From the NCBI GenBank assembly GCA_003577145.1, contig QEUP01000006.1:17309-81308 (forward strand): 64,000 nucleotides of DNA. Direction: 5' to 3'. Positions 24,414 to 33,266 of this stretch are shown here, piece after piece. Positions within the stretch are counted from its first letter, which is position 1, and each line of letters opens with the position of its first letter. The notes beneath the pieces were generated by a model. It did no database searches, was not told the origin of the DNA, and saw only the letters and a program-made list of their open reading frames with translations. The position numbers and the translations under genes were made by a program. The DNA is from Acidobacteriota bacterium (lineage in GTDB: Bacteria; Actinomycetota; Acidimicrobiia; Acidimicrobiales; Microtrichaceae).

Positions 24414-27026
24414 ATGACCCGAGAGGTGGCCGTGGTGCCCCACACCCACTGGGACCGGGAGTGGTACGCACCGTTCCAGACCTTCCGCCTCGAGCTCGTC
24501 GACCTCCTCGACGAGCTGCTGCCCCGGCTCGAAGCAGACCCGTCTTTCGGGCACTTCATGCTCGACGGCCAGATGGCCGTCGTCGACGACTACCTCGCGG
24601 TCCGGCCCGAATCAGAGTCCCGCCTCCGGCGGTTGGCAACGAGCGGACGGCTGGCCATGGGCCCCTGGTACATCCTGATGGACGAGTTCCTCGTATCCGG
24701 TGAGACGATCCTGCGGAACCTCCGGAAAGGCATGGAGCGTGCCGGCGAGTTCGGCGGGGCCATCGAGGTCGGGTACCTGCCCGACATGTTCGGCCACATC
24801 GCTCAGATGCCGCAGATCCTCAGCCAGTTCGGCCTGGAGCACGCCGTCGTCTGGCGGGGGGTCCCCCGCCGTGTCCACAGCGACGCCTTCTGGTGGGCCT
24901 CGCCCGACGGTTCGGTCGTGCGGGCCCAGTACCTGCCTCAGGGATATGGCAACGGTGCCCAGACACCGCGCGATCCTGCCCGGCTGGTCCGACGCGTCGA
25001 CCGCTTCCTGCACGATTACGGCGAGCTGGTGCCGGGCAGCGTCCTGTGGATGGCCGGCACCGACCACGAGGTGCCCCGGCCCTGGCTGGGCGAAGCGATC
25101 AACGGGGCCAACCGCATACAGGACGAGTACCGCTTCCACCTCACCTCCCTGCCAGAGCACCTGACGGATGCGCCTACAGCGGGGCTCCAGGTCTTGGAGG
25201 GCGAGCTCCGCTCCGGTGCACGCGCCAACCTGTTGATGGGTGTCCTCTCGAACCGCGTCGACGTCAAGCAGGCGGCCGCCAGAGCCGAGCTCAGCATCGA
25301 GCGGCTGGCCGAGCCGCTGGCCGCGCTGTTCGGCCGAGACACCGACTGGCCCGAAGCGCTGCTGGCCGAGGCCTGGACCGAGATAGTCCGCAACAGCGCT
25401 CACGACTCCATCTGCGCCTGCTCCCTCGATGAGGTCTGCACGACGGTGATCGACCGCTACGCGTCCGCCCGCCGGATCGGCGAGGGCCTCAGCGAGCGCG
25501 CTCTCGCGGCATTCGCCACACAGCTCTCCACCGACGGCCCTGTGATCGTCAACCCCAGCTCTCGCACGAGGGCCGGACTCATCGAGATCGACCTCCCCGG
25601 CGAGGGAGAGCCTGACGGACACCAGCTCCTACGGCAGTGGGCCGAGGAGGTGGTGCTGCATTCGACAACTGCCTCGAGCGCCGCGGTGATCGTGGAGCGT
25701 GAGCTGTCGATCCGCGACAAGATCCACTCTGTCGACATCGCCGAGGTCGCCGACTCGGTGAACGTGACGCTCATCTCCAACAGCCGCCGCCGGGGCCGGC
25801 TGAGAAAGGGTGAGGCACTCGACGAGCTGCGTGAGCTGGCAGCGGCTGCACCCTCCATGGTCGTCAACGTCATGCTGCACCGGGATCCCCACCGACTGGT
25901 CCTGGCCATGTCCGGAGAGGTGGCCGGGTACGGATGGAGGGAATGGCACGCGGTGCGGGCCGGCCACGAGGTGAGGGCGGGCAGGGCGAGCTTGGAGAAC
26001 GGCGTGATCGTTGTCGCAGTCGCTGATGACGCGACGTTCTCGCTCAACGGTCACCCGTCGCTGGGCCGGCTGGTCGACGGCGGGGACGTCGGCGACACCT
26101 ACAACTACTGCCCGCCTCAGCGGGACACGGTGATCGACGCCCCCGAGGATCTGGTCGTCCAGACCCAGGAGACAGGACCCCTGAGGGGCCGCCTCTGCAT
26201 CCGCGCCCGGTACCGCCTGCCCGAGCACGCCGATGAGCACTGCCGCAGTGGCGAGCGCATGACCGAGATCCTCACCACGCTGGAGGTTCGAGCCGAGGAG
26301 CCCTTCGTCCGGGTCGAGACCTCCTTCGAGAACTGCAGCCGCGACCACCGCTTGCGAGCGCACTTCAAGCTACCCGAGCGCGCGACACGGTCGGTCGCCG
26401 AATGCGCTTTCACGACAGTCACCCGGGGCCTCACCGCCGAGGGCGGACCGACGGAGGAACCACTGCCCACCTTCCCGAGTCGGCGCTTCGTCTCCGCGGG
26501 GGGCCTGACCATCGTGCACGAGGGGCTCCACGAGTACGAGCTGGTGGAGATCGACGAGCATGGCAGGGCGGGGCGGCTGGCGCTGACCTTGCTGCGCGCA
26601 ACAGGGATGCTCTCGCGGGGCCCCATGTCGTCGCGCCCGTTGCCGGCGGGGCCCGAGATCCCGCTGGCGGGATCACAGATGCCCGGCCCGCACCGGGTCC
26701 GTTACGCAGTTCACATCGGCGACGAGGACCCTTACCGGCTGGTCGAGCAGTTCTCGGTACCGCTCAAGGTCGTCTCCGGCCACGCCCAGGGCAAGCTTGC
26801 TGCTACCGGCCGGCACCTCGCCGTGGCAGGGGCCGAGGTGAGCGCGGTCTACCGCCGCGACGGGGCGTTGCACGTGCGTTTGTTCAACCCGACCGGCCGG
26901 CCGACGACGGTGCACCTCGAAGGTCAGAAAGGCTGGCTCGTCGACCTGCTCGACCGGCGGATCGCCACGTTCAGCGAAGACCTCGAGCTCGAACCCCATC
27001 GCATCGCCACAGTGGTCCTTGGTTGA
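24414..27026 (+). CDS. Glycoside hydrolase family 38 alpha-mannosidase, 870 aa
   Basis: Large cytoplasmic GH38 enzyme (no signal peptide). The catalytic barrel starts at once with VVPHTHWDREWY (zinc-binding His and Asp) and FMLDGQMAVVDDYL. GPWYILMDEFLVSGE and GYLPDMFGHIAQMPQIL carry the conserved Asp nucleophile region, and AWTEIVRNSAHDSICACSLDEV holds the zinc-binding HDS motif. The middle and C-terminal beta-sandwich domains follow to residue 870. Bacterial GH38 enzymes act on mannosylglycerate or on oligomannoside; the DEFLVSGE form resembles the mannosylglycerate-hydrolase branch, but substrate is inference. It is divergent from the RpiB-like isomerase with 97 bp between start codons. Confidence 0.9.
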   Translation: MTREVAVVPHTHWDREWYAPFQTFRLELVDLLDELLPRLEADPSFGHFMLDGQMAVVDDYLAVRPESESRLRRLATSGRLAMGPWYILMDEFLVSGETILRNLRKGMERAGEFGGAIEVGYLPDMFGHIAQMPQILSQFGLEHAVVWRGVPRRVHSDAFWWASPDGSVVRAQYLPQGYGNGAQTPRDPARLVRRVDRFLHDYGELVPGSVLWMAGTDHEVPRPWLGEAINGANRIQDEYRFHLTSLPEHLTDAPTAGLQVLEGELRSGARANLLMGVLSNRVDVKQAAARAELSIERLAEPLAALFGRDTDWPEALLAEAWTEIVRNSAHDSICACSLDEVCTTVIDRYASARRIGEGLSERALAAFATQLSTDGPVIVNPSSRTRAGLIEIDLPGEGEPDGHQLLRQWAEEVVLHSTTASSAAVIVERELSIRDKIHSVDIAEVADSVNVTLISNSRRRGRLRKGEALDELRELAAAAPSMVVNVMLHRDPHRLVLAMSGEVAGYGWREWHAVRAGHEVRAGRASLENGVIVVAVADDATFSLNGHPSLGRLVDGGDVGDTYNYCPPQRDTVIDAPEDLVVQTQETGPLRGRLCIRARYRLPEHADEHCRSGERMTEILTTLEVRAEEPFVRVETSFENCSRDHRLRAHFKLPERATRSVAECAFTTVTRGLTAEGGPTEEPLPTFPSRRFVSAGGLTIVHEGLHEYELVEIDEHGRAGRLALTLLRATGMLSRGPMSSRPLPAGPEIPLAGSQMPGPHRVRYAVHIGDEDPYRLVEQFSVPLKVVSGHAQGKLAATGRHLAVAGAEVSAVYRRDGALHVRLFNPTGRPTTVHLEGQKGWLVDLLDRRIATFSEDLELEPHRIATVVLG

Positions 27027-27116
27027 TGGGCCAAGACGCTGCGGCTGACGACCGCTGAGCGCCTCGCTCGAACGGCGCGACGTGTGCCACCCGAGGCCGC
27101 CCTCTATCGTTGGCCC

Positions 27117-28274
27117 ATGCCCAGGAGCCGCATCGGTCATGAATCGCGCTCGACGACCACCGTGCTCGTCGCCGCGGTGTCGATCCTCGCCGCATCGTGC
27201 TCGGGCGATTTCTACGACCCACCCGGTCTCCGCGCCGATGTCGAAGCGGGGGACGTGCTTCGCTCCGAACCGATCGCCCTGCAAGAGGGGGTGGACGGGA
27301 CTGCACAACGGGTCCTCTACGTCTCGACCGACATCGAGGGTGAACCCATCGCCGTGTCGGGCGTGATAGTCCGACCGACTGGGGATCCGCCCGAAGGTGG
27401 GTTCCCCGTGGTCAGCTGGGCACATGGCACAACAGGGGTGGCGGACCAGTGCGCTCCCTCCCATACCGAACCCTTCGCCCTCGACGGCATGGCCGAGATC
27501 GTCAACAACGGCTACGTGCTCGCCGCAACCGACTACGAAGGCCTCGGCACCCCTGGCATCCACCCCTATCTGGTGGGCGAGAGCGAGGCGCGCGGCGTCC
27601 TCGACATAGCCCGTGCCGCCCGACAAGAGGCCGGCGGTGGCAACAAGGTGGTTGTCTGGGGACATTCCCAGGGGGGTCACGCCGCCCTGTTCGCTCACCA
27701 GATCGCCGGTGATTACGCCGACGATCTGGAGGTCCTCGGAGTGGTCGCGACCGCTCCTCCGGCAGGATTGGCGCAGTTCCTCCAACAGGGCGTCAACGAT
27801 CAGGACTTCCTCGCCTTCAGCGCCCAGGCCTACGGCTCCTGGGCCCAGGTCTACCCCGAGGCCGATCCGGCCACCATCGCCACCGGCGAAGCCCTCCGAA
27901 GCGGAGGCAAGGCGCTGGAGGAATGCACGGTGAGCATCGCTTCCTACATAGGATCCGCCGACGTGAAGCCGTCGGACGTCTTCAAGGCCGATCCGGCGGA
28001 CACGGCCCCCTGGCCGGAGTTGACCGAGGAGAACACCCCCGTGGGAGACGAGCGTGGCATCCCGCTGTTCGTGGCGCACGGTGGCAGCGACCAACTCGTT
28101 CCGATGGAGGGGACCGTCGCCTTCGTGCAGGCGAGCTGCAGCGCCGGTGAGGCCGTCGAGTTCGTCACCGAGCCCGAGTGGGACCACAACGCGGCCTTCC
28201 ATGCTCCGATGCCCCAGTACCTGCAGTGGATGTCGGACAGGGTCGCCGACGCCGAACCACCCTCGACCTGTTGA
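27117..28274 (+). CDS. Secreted lipoprotein lipase/esterase (alpha/beta hydrolase), copy 1, 385 aa
   Basis: The start is ATG 27117 (MPRSRIGHESRSTT). A lipoprotein signal ends in the lipobox LAASC, so the mature protein is anchored outside the membrane at Cys. The alpha/beta-hydrolase core belongs to the secretory lipase (LIP) type: VVSWAHGTTG (oxyanion region), ATDYEGLGTPG, then the nucleophile elbow VWGHSQGGHAALFAHQIAGDYA (catalytic Ser in GHSQG), a cap region and a late Asp/His pair (HGGSDQLVP and EWDHNAAF). Expected activity is hydrolysis of acyl esters. A close paralogue follows immediately, forming a tandem duplication. Confidence 0.85.
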   Translation: MPRSRIGHESRSTTTVLVAAVSILAASCSGDFYDPPGLRADVEAGDVLRSEPIALQEGVDGTAQRVLYVSTDIEGEPIAVSGVIVRPTGDPPEGGFPVVSWAHGTTGVADQCAPSHTEPFALDGMAEIVNNGYVLAATDYEGLGTPGIHPYLVGESEARGVLDIARAARQEAGGGNKVVVWGHSQGGHAALFAHQIAGDYADDLEVLGVVATAPPAGLAQFLQQGVNDQDFLAFSAQAYGSWAQVYPEADPATIATGEALRSGGKALEECTVSIASYIGSADVKPSDVFKADPADTAPWPELTEENTPVGDERGIPLFVAHGGSDQLVPMEGTVAFVQASCSAGEAVEFVTEPEWDHNAAFHAPMPQYLQWMSDRVADAEPPSTC

Positions 28275-28330
28275 ATGGGACCTCTCGCGCCGATGCTCAT
28301 CGCGTGCAATCGAACCGTCGAAGGGTGCAG

Positions 28331-29479
28331 GTGACCAGCCGATCCCGAAGTCCCCACCTGCTCGTCCTGGCTGCCGTCGTGTTCCTCGCGGGTGGCTGCG
28401 GCCTCTTCGGCGACTTCTACGACACGCCTCGCACTCTCGTGGGCCGGGCGCCCGGCGACATCATCAAGACCGAGCCGATCGAACTGCAGGCGGAGGTGCC
28501 CGCCGAGGGATGGCGGATCATGTACGTCAGCACCGATGCCGACGGCAACCTCATAGCAGCGACGGGCGTCGTCGCCCGGCCGCTCACCCCACCGCCCGAC
28601 GGCGGCTACCCGGTCGTCACCTGGGCGCACGGCTCGAAGGGGGTGGCGCCCGAGTGCGCTCCGTCACGGAACGAGCCCTTCGCCTTCGAAGGGCTCAACA
28701 GCCTCTTGGAGGCCGGCTACGTGGTCGCCGGAGCCGACTACGAAGGGCTCGGCCCCGGTGAGGTGCACCCGTATCTGGTGGGGATGAGCGAAGCTCACAC
28801 CGTCCTGGACATGGCCAGGGCCGCCCAGCAGATGCCCGAGGTGGATGCAGGCGCTGACACCTTCGTGTGGGGCTACTCCCAGGGCGGCCACGCCGCCCTG
28901 TTCGCCCACCAAGTTGCAGGTGACTACGCCCCCGACCTCGCCGTCAAAGGGGTAGTGGCCATGGCGCCGGTCGCCGACCTCCCGGCCTTCGTGCGGCAAG
29001 GACTCAGCGACGAGGACCTCTTCCCCTACACCGCCCTGACTCTCGCAGACTGGGACCTGGTCTACCCCGAAGCCGATGTCGCCACCATCACGACCGGCTG
29101 GCTCGATGATCCTTCGGTCGTGCTCGACGGCTGTAGCCCCGACCTGCGCGGGCTCACCGAAGGCCGCTCGCTGGACTCGCTGTGGACCGCCGACCCCACG
29201 CAGGTGCAGCCCTGGGCGGATCTGCTGGCAGCCAACAACCCGCAGCCTGGCGCCCGGGGCATTCCTCTCCTCATCATCCAGGGAGGCGAGGACACCTTGA
29301 TCGCCGCAGGAACCGTCCAGGCCTACGTCGACGCGGCCTGTGCCGCGGGCGAAGCCGTCGACTACGAGTACGTCGAGTCGTGGAACCACCTCAGCCCGAT
29401 CCTCCTCGCCGTCCCCCAGGCGGCGCTGTGGACGGCCCGCCTGGAGGCAGGCTTGCCACCGGCCAACACCTGCGTTTGA
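28331..29479 (+). CDS. Secreted lipoprotein lipase/esterase, copy 2, 382 aa
   Basis: The start is GTG 28331 (VTSRSRSPHLL) because GAAGGG stands at the right distance upstream; the open frame begins earlier, at 28178. The signal has the lipobox LAGGC. Its architecture is that of the preceding gene: VVTWAHGSKG, AGADYEGLGPGEVHP, nucleophile elbow VWGYSQGGHAALFAHQVAGDYA (Ser in GYSQG), then QGGEDTLIAAGT and ESWNHLSP with the Asp and His of the triad. The two copies differ throughout, so the duplication is old. It is 56 bp downstream of copy 1 and probably cotranscribed. Confidence 0.85.
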   Translation: MTSRSRSPHLLVLAAVVFLAGGCGLFGDFYDTPRTLVGRAPGDIIKTEPIELQAEVPAEGWRIMYVSTDADGNLIAATGVVARPLTPPPDGGYPVVTWAHGSKGVAPECAPSRNEPFAFEGLNSLLEAGYVVAGADYEGLGPGEVHPYLVGMSEAHTVLDMARAAQQMPEVDAGADTFVWGYSQGGHAALFAHQVAGDYAPDLAVKGVVAMAPVADLPAFVRQGLSDEDLFPYTALTLADWDLVYPEADVATITTGWLDDPSVVLDGCSPDLRGLTEGRSLDSLWTADPTQVQPWADLLAANNPQPGARGIPLLIIQGGEDTLIAAGTVQAYVDAACAAGEAVDYEYVESWNHLSPILLAVPQAALWTARLEAGLPPANTCV

Positions 29480-29503
29480 GACCCCTCAACCGGGGCAAGG
29501 CGC

Positions 29504-30748
29504 TCAGCCCTGCGTTTCGTGAGGAGGGCTCTCCCCCGCCTCGTTCTCGCCGAGGAGTGCGGCGATCCGCGCCTCCAGCGCGTCGTCGTCGACACGGTCC
29601 ACCAGTCGCTCTACGATCGCGTCCCTGACCGCGCGGCGGCGGGCGCGGGTCCGCTCGCGGTAGTTGTCAGCGCCACCGGCTTCGTCGGGTACCGCCGCCC
29701 ACCGCATCACCCACAGCCTCACCCGTCCGATGTGGCGCAGGTAGCGGGGGCGCATCCAGCGAAGCTCGAGTTCGTCGTCGCCGAGGAGCGCGTCGTGCAT
29801 GGCCTGCCCGACCACAACCGAACCGGGATAAGCGATCTCCACCAGCCGACTGGCTAGGTTCACGACAGGCCCGAAGCAATCGCCTTCGATGGTCAGGACC
29901 TCGCCGAAGGCGATGCCGACGCGGACATCGGAGAGCTCGTCGTCGTCCCGGTAGGTCTCGGCCAGCGTCAGGGCGATCTCGGCTGCGGCTCTCGGTTCCG
30001 AGGCAGTGAACATCACCTCGTCACCGATCATCTTCACCACCCGACCGCCCCGGGACGCCACCGTCTCATAGGCGAGCGACTCGAACCGGTAAACGACCTC
30101 CGCCAACTCCTGCTCGCTGGCCCGCTGACTCCACGCCGTGAACCCCACGAGATCGGCGAACCCGACGGCCATGCCGGCGCTCTCCCCGGCCGCGCGGTCC
30201 ATGACGGAGCGCCGGGCCGAAACCTGGAGGTGACGCCGCCAGGTGTACTCCATCACCTGCGGCATCAAAGTGAGCACCGCCGCACCCTGGATCTCGATGG
30301 GCTCGTCGGCATCGGACATCGGTGGCAGGGTGTCCTCGTCGGTCTCGGATCGGATGAGATCGACCTGTGCCGCGGCGATCCTCGCAGTCGCAGATCCGAT
30401 GACCCTGGTCATCTGGAAGACCGCCGCCTCGCTGAGCACATCGGCTTCGAGGAGGTCGACGACGAGGCTGAGCATCCGCAGGTCGTCGTCGTTGAACACC
30501 ACGTCACCGGGCCCCGGATCGGGGAAGCCCAGCGAGCGCCACAGACGCGTCACCGTCTCGGGCGACAATCCCGCACGCTTGGCCACCTCTTCGATGTCGT
30601 ACCGTGGCGGTAGGGGCAAGATGAGGTGGTCGATGGCCAACATCTCGAGGCGGCCTTCGCTCTGAGCACGGTCGATCTCCCGATTGGGGACACCCTGCGC
30701 CTGGAGCATGTGGCGGAGGGTGACAGTGGCGCCTTCGGATGAGCTCAC
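29504..30748 (-). CDS. Adenylate cyclase with N-terminal regulatory domain (Rv1264-like), 414 aa
   Basis: The N-terminal ~190 residues are helical and include a MerR-like segment (YDIEEVAKRAGLSPETVTRLWRSLGFPDP). This layout resembles the autoinhibitory domain of the mycobacterial pH-responsive cyclase Rv1264. The class III catalytic domain (about 200-350) has MAVGFADLVGFTAWS (metal Asp), VVKMIGDEVMFTA (Lys and metal Asp) and GDCFGPVVNLASRLVEI (Asn and Arg of the transition state), a full set. A basic, Arg-rich C-terminus follows. It is soluble. The pH-sensing role is inferred from the relative only. It converges with the second lipase with a 24-bp gap. Confidence 0.85.
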   Translation of the reverse strand: MSSSEGATVTLRHMLQAQGVPNREIDRAQSEGRLEMLAIDHLILPLPPRYDIEEVAKRAGLSPETVTRLWRSLGFPDPGPGDVVFNDDDLRMLSLVVDLLEADVLSEAAVFQMTRVIGSATARIAAAQVDLIRSETDEDTLPPMSDADEPIEIQGAAVLTLMPQVMEYTWRRHLQVSARRSVMDRAAGESAGMAVGFADLVGFTAWSQRASEQELAEVVYRFESLAYETVASRGGRVVKMIGDEVMFTASEPRAAAEIALTLAETYRDDDELSDVRVGIAFGEVLTIEGDCFGPVVNLASRLVEIAYPGSVVVGQAMHDALLGDDELELRWMRPRYLRHIGRVRLWVMRWAAVPDEAGGADNYRERTRARRRAVRDAIVERLVDRVDDDALEARIAALLGENEAGESPPHETQG

Positions 30749-30772
30749 GAACAGTCCTGTCGCGCCATGGGC

Positions 30773-31768
30773 TCAATCGCGTTCGCTGCCCGCTCGACGG
30801 GGCAGCAGCCCGCGGTAGGCCTCCTCGGCCGTGCGACCCTCGTGACAGACGGCGTGGACCTCTGAAGCGATGGGCATCTCCACACCATGGGCAGTGGCGA
30901 GCTCCATGACGACCTTGGAGGTCTTCACCCCCTCGGCGACCATGTTCATCTCGTTGATCACCTCGTCGATGGTGCGGCCCTTGCCCAGCTCCTCGCCGAC
31001 ATGACGGTTACGGCTGTGCGGGCTGATGCAGGTGGCGACCAGGTCGCCCATGCCGGCGAGGCCGGCGAAGGTCATGGGGTCGCCACCCATCGCCGTTCCC
31101 AGACGGGTGAGCTCGGCCAGCCCCCTCGTTATCACCGCCGCCCGGGTGTTGTCGCCGGTGCCGAGCCCGTCGGCCATGCCCGAGGCGATGGCGATGACGT
31201 TCTTCAGCGCCCCGCCCATCTCACAGCCCGTCACATCGTCGTTCGAGTAGACCCGGAACAGGTTGTTGGCGAAGACCTGCTGGAGCTTCGAGGCGATGAA
31301 AGGGTCGGGCGTGGCGATCACCGCGGCGGCCGCGTCTCCGCGCAGCACCTCCTTGGCGAGATTCGGGCCGGTCAGCACCGCCACCGGGTGACCGGGCACG
31401 ACTTCGCTGATCACCTCGGTCATCCGCAACCGTGTTCCCTGCTCCAATCCCTTGGTGAGGCTCACTACCGGCACCCAAGCCCGCAGATACCGGGCCATCT
31501 CCTCCATCACGGCCCGGAAGCCCGACGACGGCACGGCCATGACCACCACGTCGGCTGTGGTGACCGCGGCCTCCATCGAGGTGGTGGCCATCAGGTTCGG
31601 GTGGAGCTTGTACCCCGCGAGGTAGTCGCTGTTGACGTGCTTGTCGTTGATCTCGTCGGCCACCACTTCGCGGCGTGCCCACAACATCGTCGGCTTGTTG
31701 CGGGCAGCCAGATGAGCGACCGTCGTCCCCCAGGACCCCGCTCCTATGACTGCGACCCTGATTCGCAT
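30773..31768 (-). CDS. gpsA: Glycerol-3-phosphate dehydrogenase [NAD(P)+], 331 aa
   Basis: Reduces dihydroxyacetone phosphate to sn-glycerol 3-phosphate for phospholipid synthesis. The start is ATG 31766-31768 (MRIRVAVIGAGSWGTTVA). The Rossmann motif GAGSWGTTVAHLAA is followed by VVMAVPSSGF, SLTKGLEQGTRLRMTEV, VLTGPNLAKEV (substrate-binding Lys) and the C-terminal GALKNVIAIASGMADGLGTGDNTRAAVITRGLAE with the catalytic Lys-Asn pair. Length is normal. It is divergent from fbiD with a 75-bp gap, and the preceding cyclase gene is 24 bp upstream on the same strand. Confidence 0.95.
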   Translation of the reverse strand: MRIRVAVIGAGSWGTTVAHLAARNKPTMLWARREVVADEINDKHVNSDYLAGYKLHPNLMATTSMEAAVTTADVVVMAVPSSGFRAVMEEMARYLRAWVPVVSLTKGLEQGTRLRMTEVISEVVPGHPVAVLTGPNLAKEVLRGDAAAAVIATPDPFIASKLQQVFANNLFRVYSNDDVTGCEMGGALKNVIAIASGMADGLGTGDNTRAAVITRGLAELTRLGTAMGGDPMTFAGLAGMGDLVATCISPHSRNRHVGEELGKGRTIDEVINEMNMVAEGVKTSKVVMELATAHGVEMPIASEVHAVCHEGRTAEEAYRGLLPRRAGSERD

Positions 31769-31843
31769 GAGTGCCAGGTTACGCCGTGCGGCCGCAGGCA
31801 ACGCCGGTAGGGTCCTGGCCGCGGGTGGATAGAATCGCCCCGC

Positions 31844-32467
31844 ATGAGAAGAGCCGTCTTGGCGCGCCCGGTCACCGGCACAGTGGTGCTGATACCAGTC
31901 AAGGCCTTCTCCCGCGCCAAGCTTCGTCTCGCGGCGGCGCTCGATCCCGCCGACAGGGCCGCGCTGGCCAGGAGCATGGCCGCCCGGGTCGTGCAGGCGG
32001 CCGCACCGCTCCCGGTGGCAGTCGTGTGCGACGACGACGAGGTCGCGGACTGGGCGTCACGCGTCGGCGCCGAGGTCCTCTGGACCCCGGGGCTGGGCCT
32101 GAACGGCGCGGTCATGGCAGGCGTCTCCGCCTGGGCGGCGGCCGGGGCGTCCCGGGTGATCGTGGCGCACGCCGATCTTCCCTTCGCCCGTGACATCCCC
32201 CGGCTCGGGACGACTACCGGGGTCACGCTGGTTCCCGACCGGCGCGAGGACGGAACCAACGTCGTCTCGCTACCCAGCGGCTGCGGCTTCTCGTTCTCCT
32301 ACGGCCCGGGCTCGTTCCGCCGCCACCAGGCCGAGGTGCAGCGCCTGGGACTGCCCCTTCACATCGAACACGTCGAACACCTCGCCTGGGACGTCGACCG
32401 CCCCGCCGACCTGCTTGCCCCCGGCCGGCTCGGCACCATGCCCGCCTCGGAGGGAGCGCGACCATGA
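31844..32467 (+). CDS. fbiD: Phospholactate/PEP guanylyltransferase of F420 biosynthesis (FbiD/CofC), 207 aa
   Basis: CofC/FbiD transfers GMP to 2-phospho-L-lactate or phosphoenolpyruvate to make the activated precursor of coenzyme F420. The nucleotidyltransferase fold starts VVLIPVKAFSRAKLRL (GTP-binding Lys), followed by AVVCDDDEVADWA, GLGLNGAVMAGV, VIVAHADLPFA (metal Asp) and VTLVPDRREDGTNVVSLP, all diagnostic. No other F420 genes (fbiA, fbiB, fbiC) are in the window. It overlaps the next gene by four bases (ATGA), so the two are translationally coupled. Confidence 0.92.
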   Translation: MRRAVLARPVTGTVVLIPVKAFSRAKLRLAAALDPADRAALARSMAARVVQAAAPLPVAVVCDDDEVADWASRVGAEVLWTPGLGLNGAVMAGVSAWAAAGASRVIVAHADLPFARDIPRLGTTTGVTLVPDRREDGTNVVSLPSGCGFSFSYGPGSFRRHQAEVQRLGLPLHIEHVEHLAWDVDRPADLLAPGRLGTMPASEGARP

Positions 32468-33198
32468 CCTCGGTCGATCTCGCCGTCCCCGAGCGGGCGC
32501 TGGCCATCGGCGCGCATCCCGACGATGTCGAGTTCGGCTGCGGCGCGACTCTCGCCAAGTGGGCGGCCGCGGGCTGCGAAATCACCCACCTGATCTGCAC
32601 CGACGGGTCGAAGGGAACCTGGGACCGGGGGGCCGACCTGGCGAACCTCGTCGAGGCGAGGCGGCTCGAACAGCAGGCCGCCAACAAGGCGCTCGGCGGC
32701 ACGGGGGACGTGATCTTCCTCGGTTTCGTCGACGGCGAGTTGACCAGTGGGCTGGCGGCTCGCTCCCTGGTCGCCGAGTGGATCCGCAGGACCCGCCCCG
32801 ACGTCGTGCTCGGTCACGACCCGTGGAAGATGTACCGCTTCCACCCCGACCACCGACATGCGGGCCTGCTGGCCGTCGAGGGCGTCGTGGCGGCGCGCGA
32901 CCCGCACTTCTACCCCGAGCACGGGCTCGAGGAGCATCGGCCGGCAACGGTGCTGCTCTTCGAAGCCGAAGCAGCCGATCACGTCGAGATCGTCGACGAG
33001 CCCGCGTTCGACGCCCGCATCGACGCCCTGCTGGCGCACGAAAGCCAGCTCGAATCGACCATGGAGGTGGATGCGGCGTCGCCTGAGGCGGTCGCGCAGT
33101 TCGACGCCTTCAAGGAACGCGAGCGACAGAAGCTACAGGAGATGGGGGCACTGGTCGGAGCGAGCCTGGGCGAGGCGTTCAAGCTCCTCGAACCCTGA
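32464..33198 (+). CDS. PIG-L/LmbE family deacetylase, 244 aa
   Basis: Zinc-dependent N-deacetylase family. The zinc motif AIGAHPDDVEFGCGATLAKW (His-Pro-Asp-Asp) opens the protein, and HPDHRHAG supplies the third ligand histidine. EARRLEQQAANKALGG and PDVVLGHDPW fit the family. Members act on N-acetylglucosamine derivatives, such as mycothiol precursors and conjugates (MshB, Mca) or glycosylphosphatidylinositol; the exact substrate cannot be set from sequence. It is coupled to fbiD by a four-base overlap. Confidence 0.85.
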   Translation: MTSVDLAVPERALAIGAHPDDVEFGCGATLAKWAAAGCEITHLICTDGSKGTWDRGADLANLVEARRLEQQAANKALGGTGDVIFLGFVDGELTSGLAARSLVAEWIRRTRPDVVLGHDPWKMYRFHPDHRHAGLLAVEGVVAARDPHFYPEHGLEEHRPATVLLFEAEAADHVEIVDEPAFDARIDALLAHESQLESTMEVDAASPEAVAQFDAFKERERQKLQEMGALVGASLGEAFKLLEP

Positions 33199-33266
33199 GA
33201 GATCACCGGTGCCGGTCCTGGCGTACACGCCGCTCGGGCGATGGTGCCCACCTCAGCGCGCTGGAG

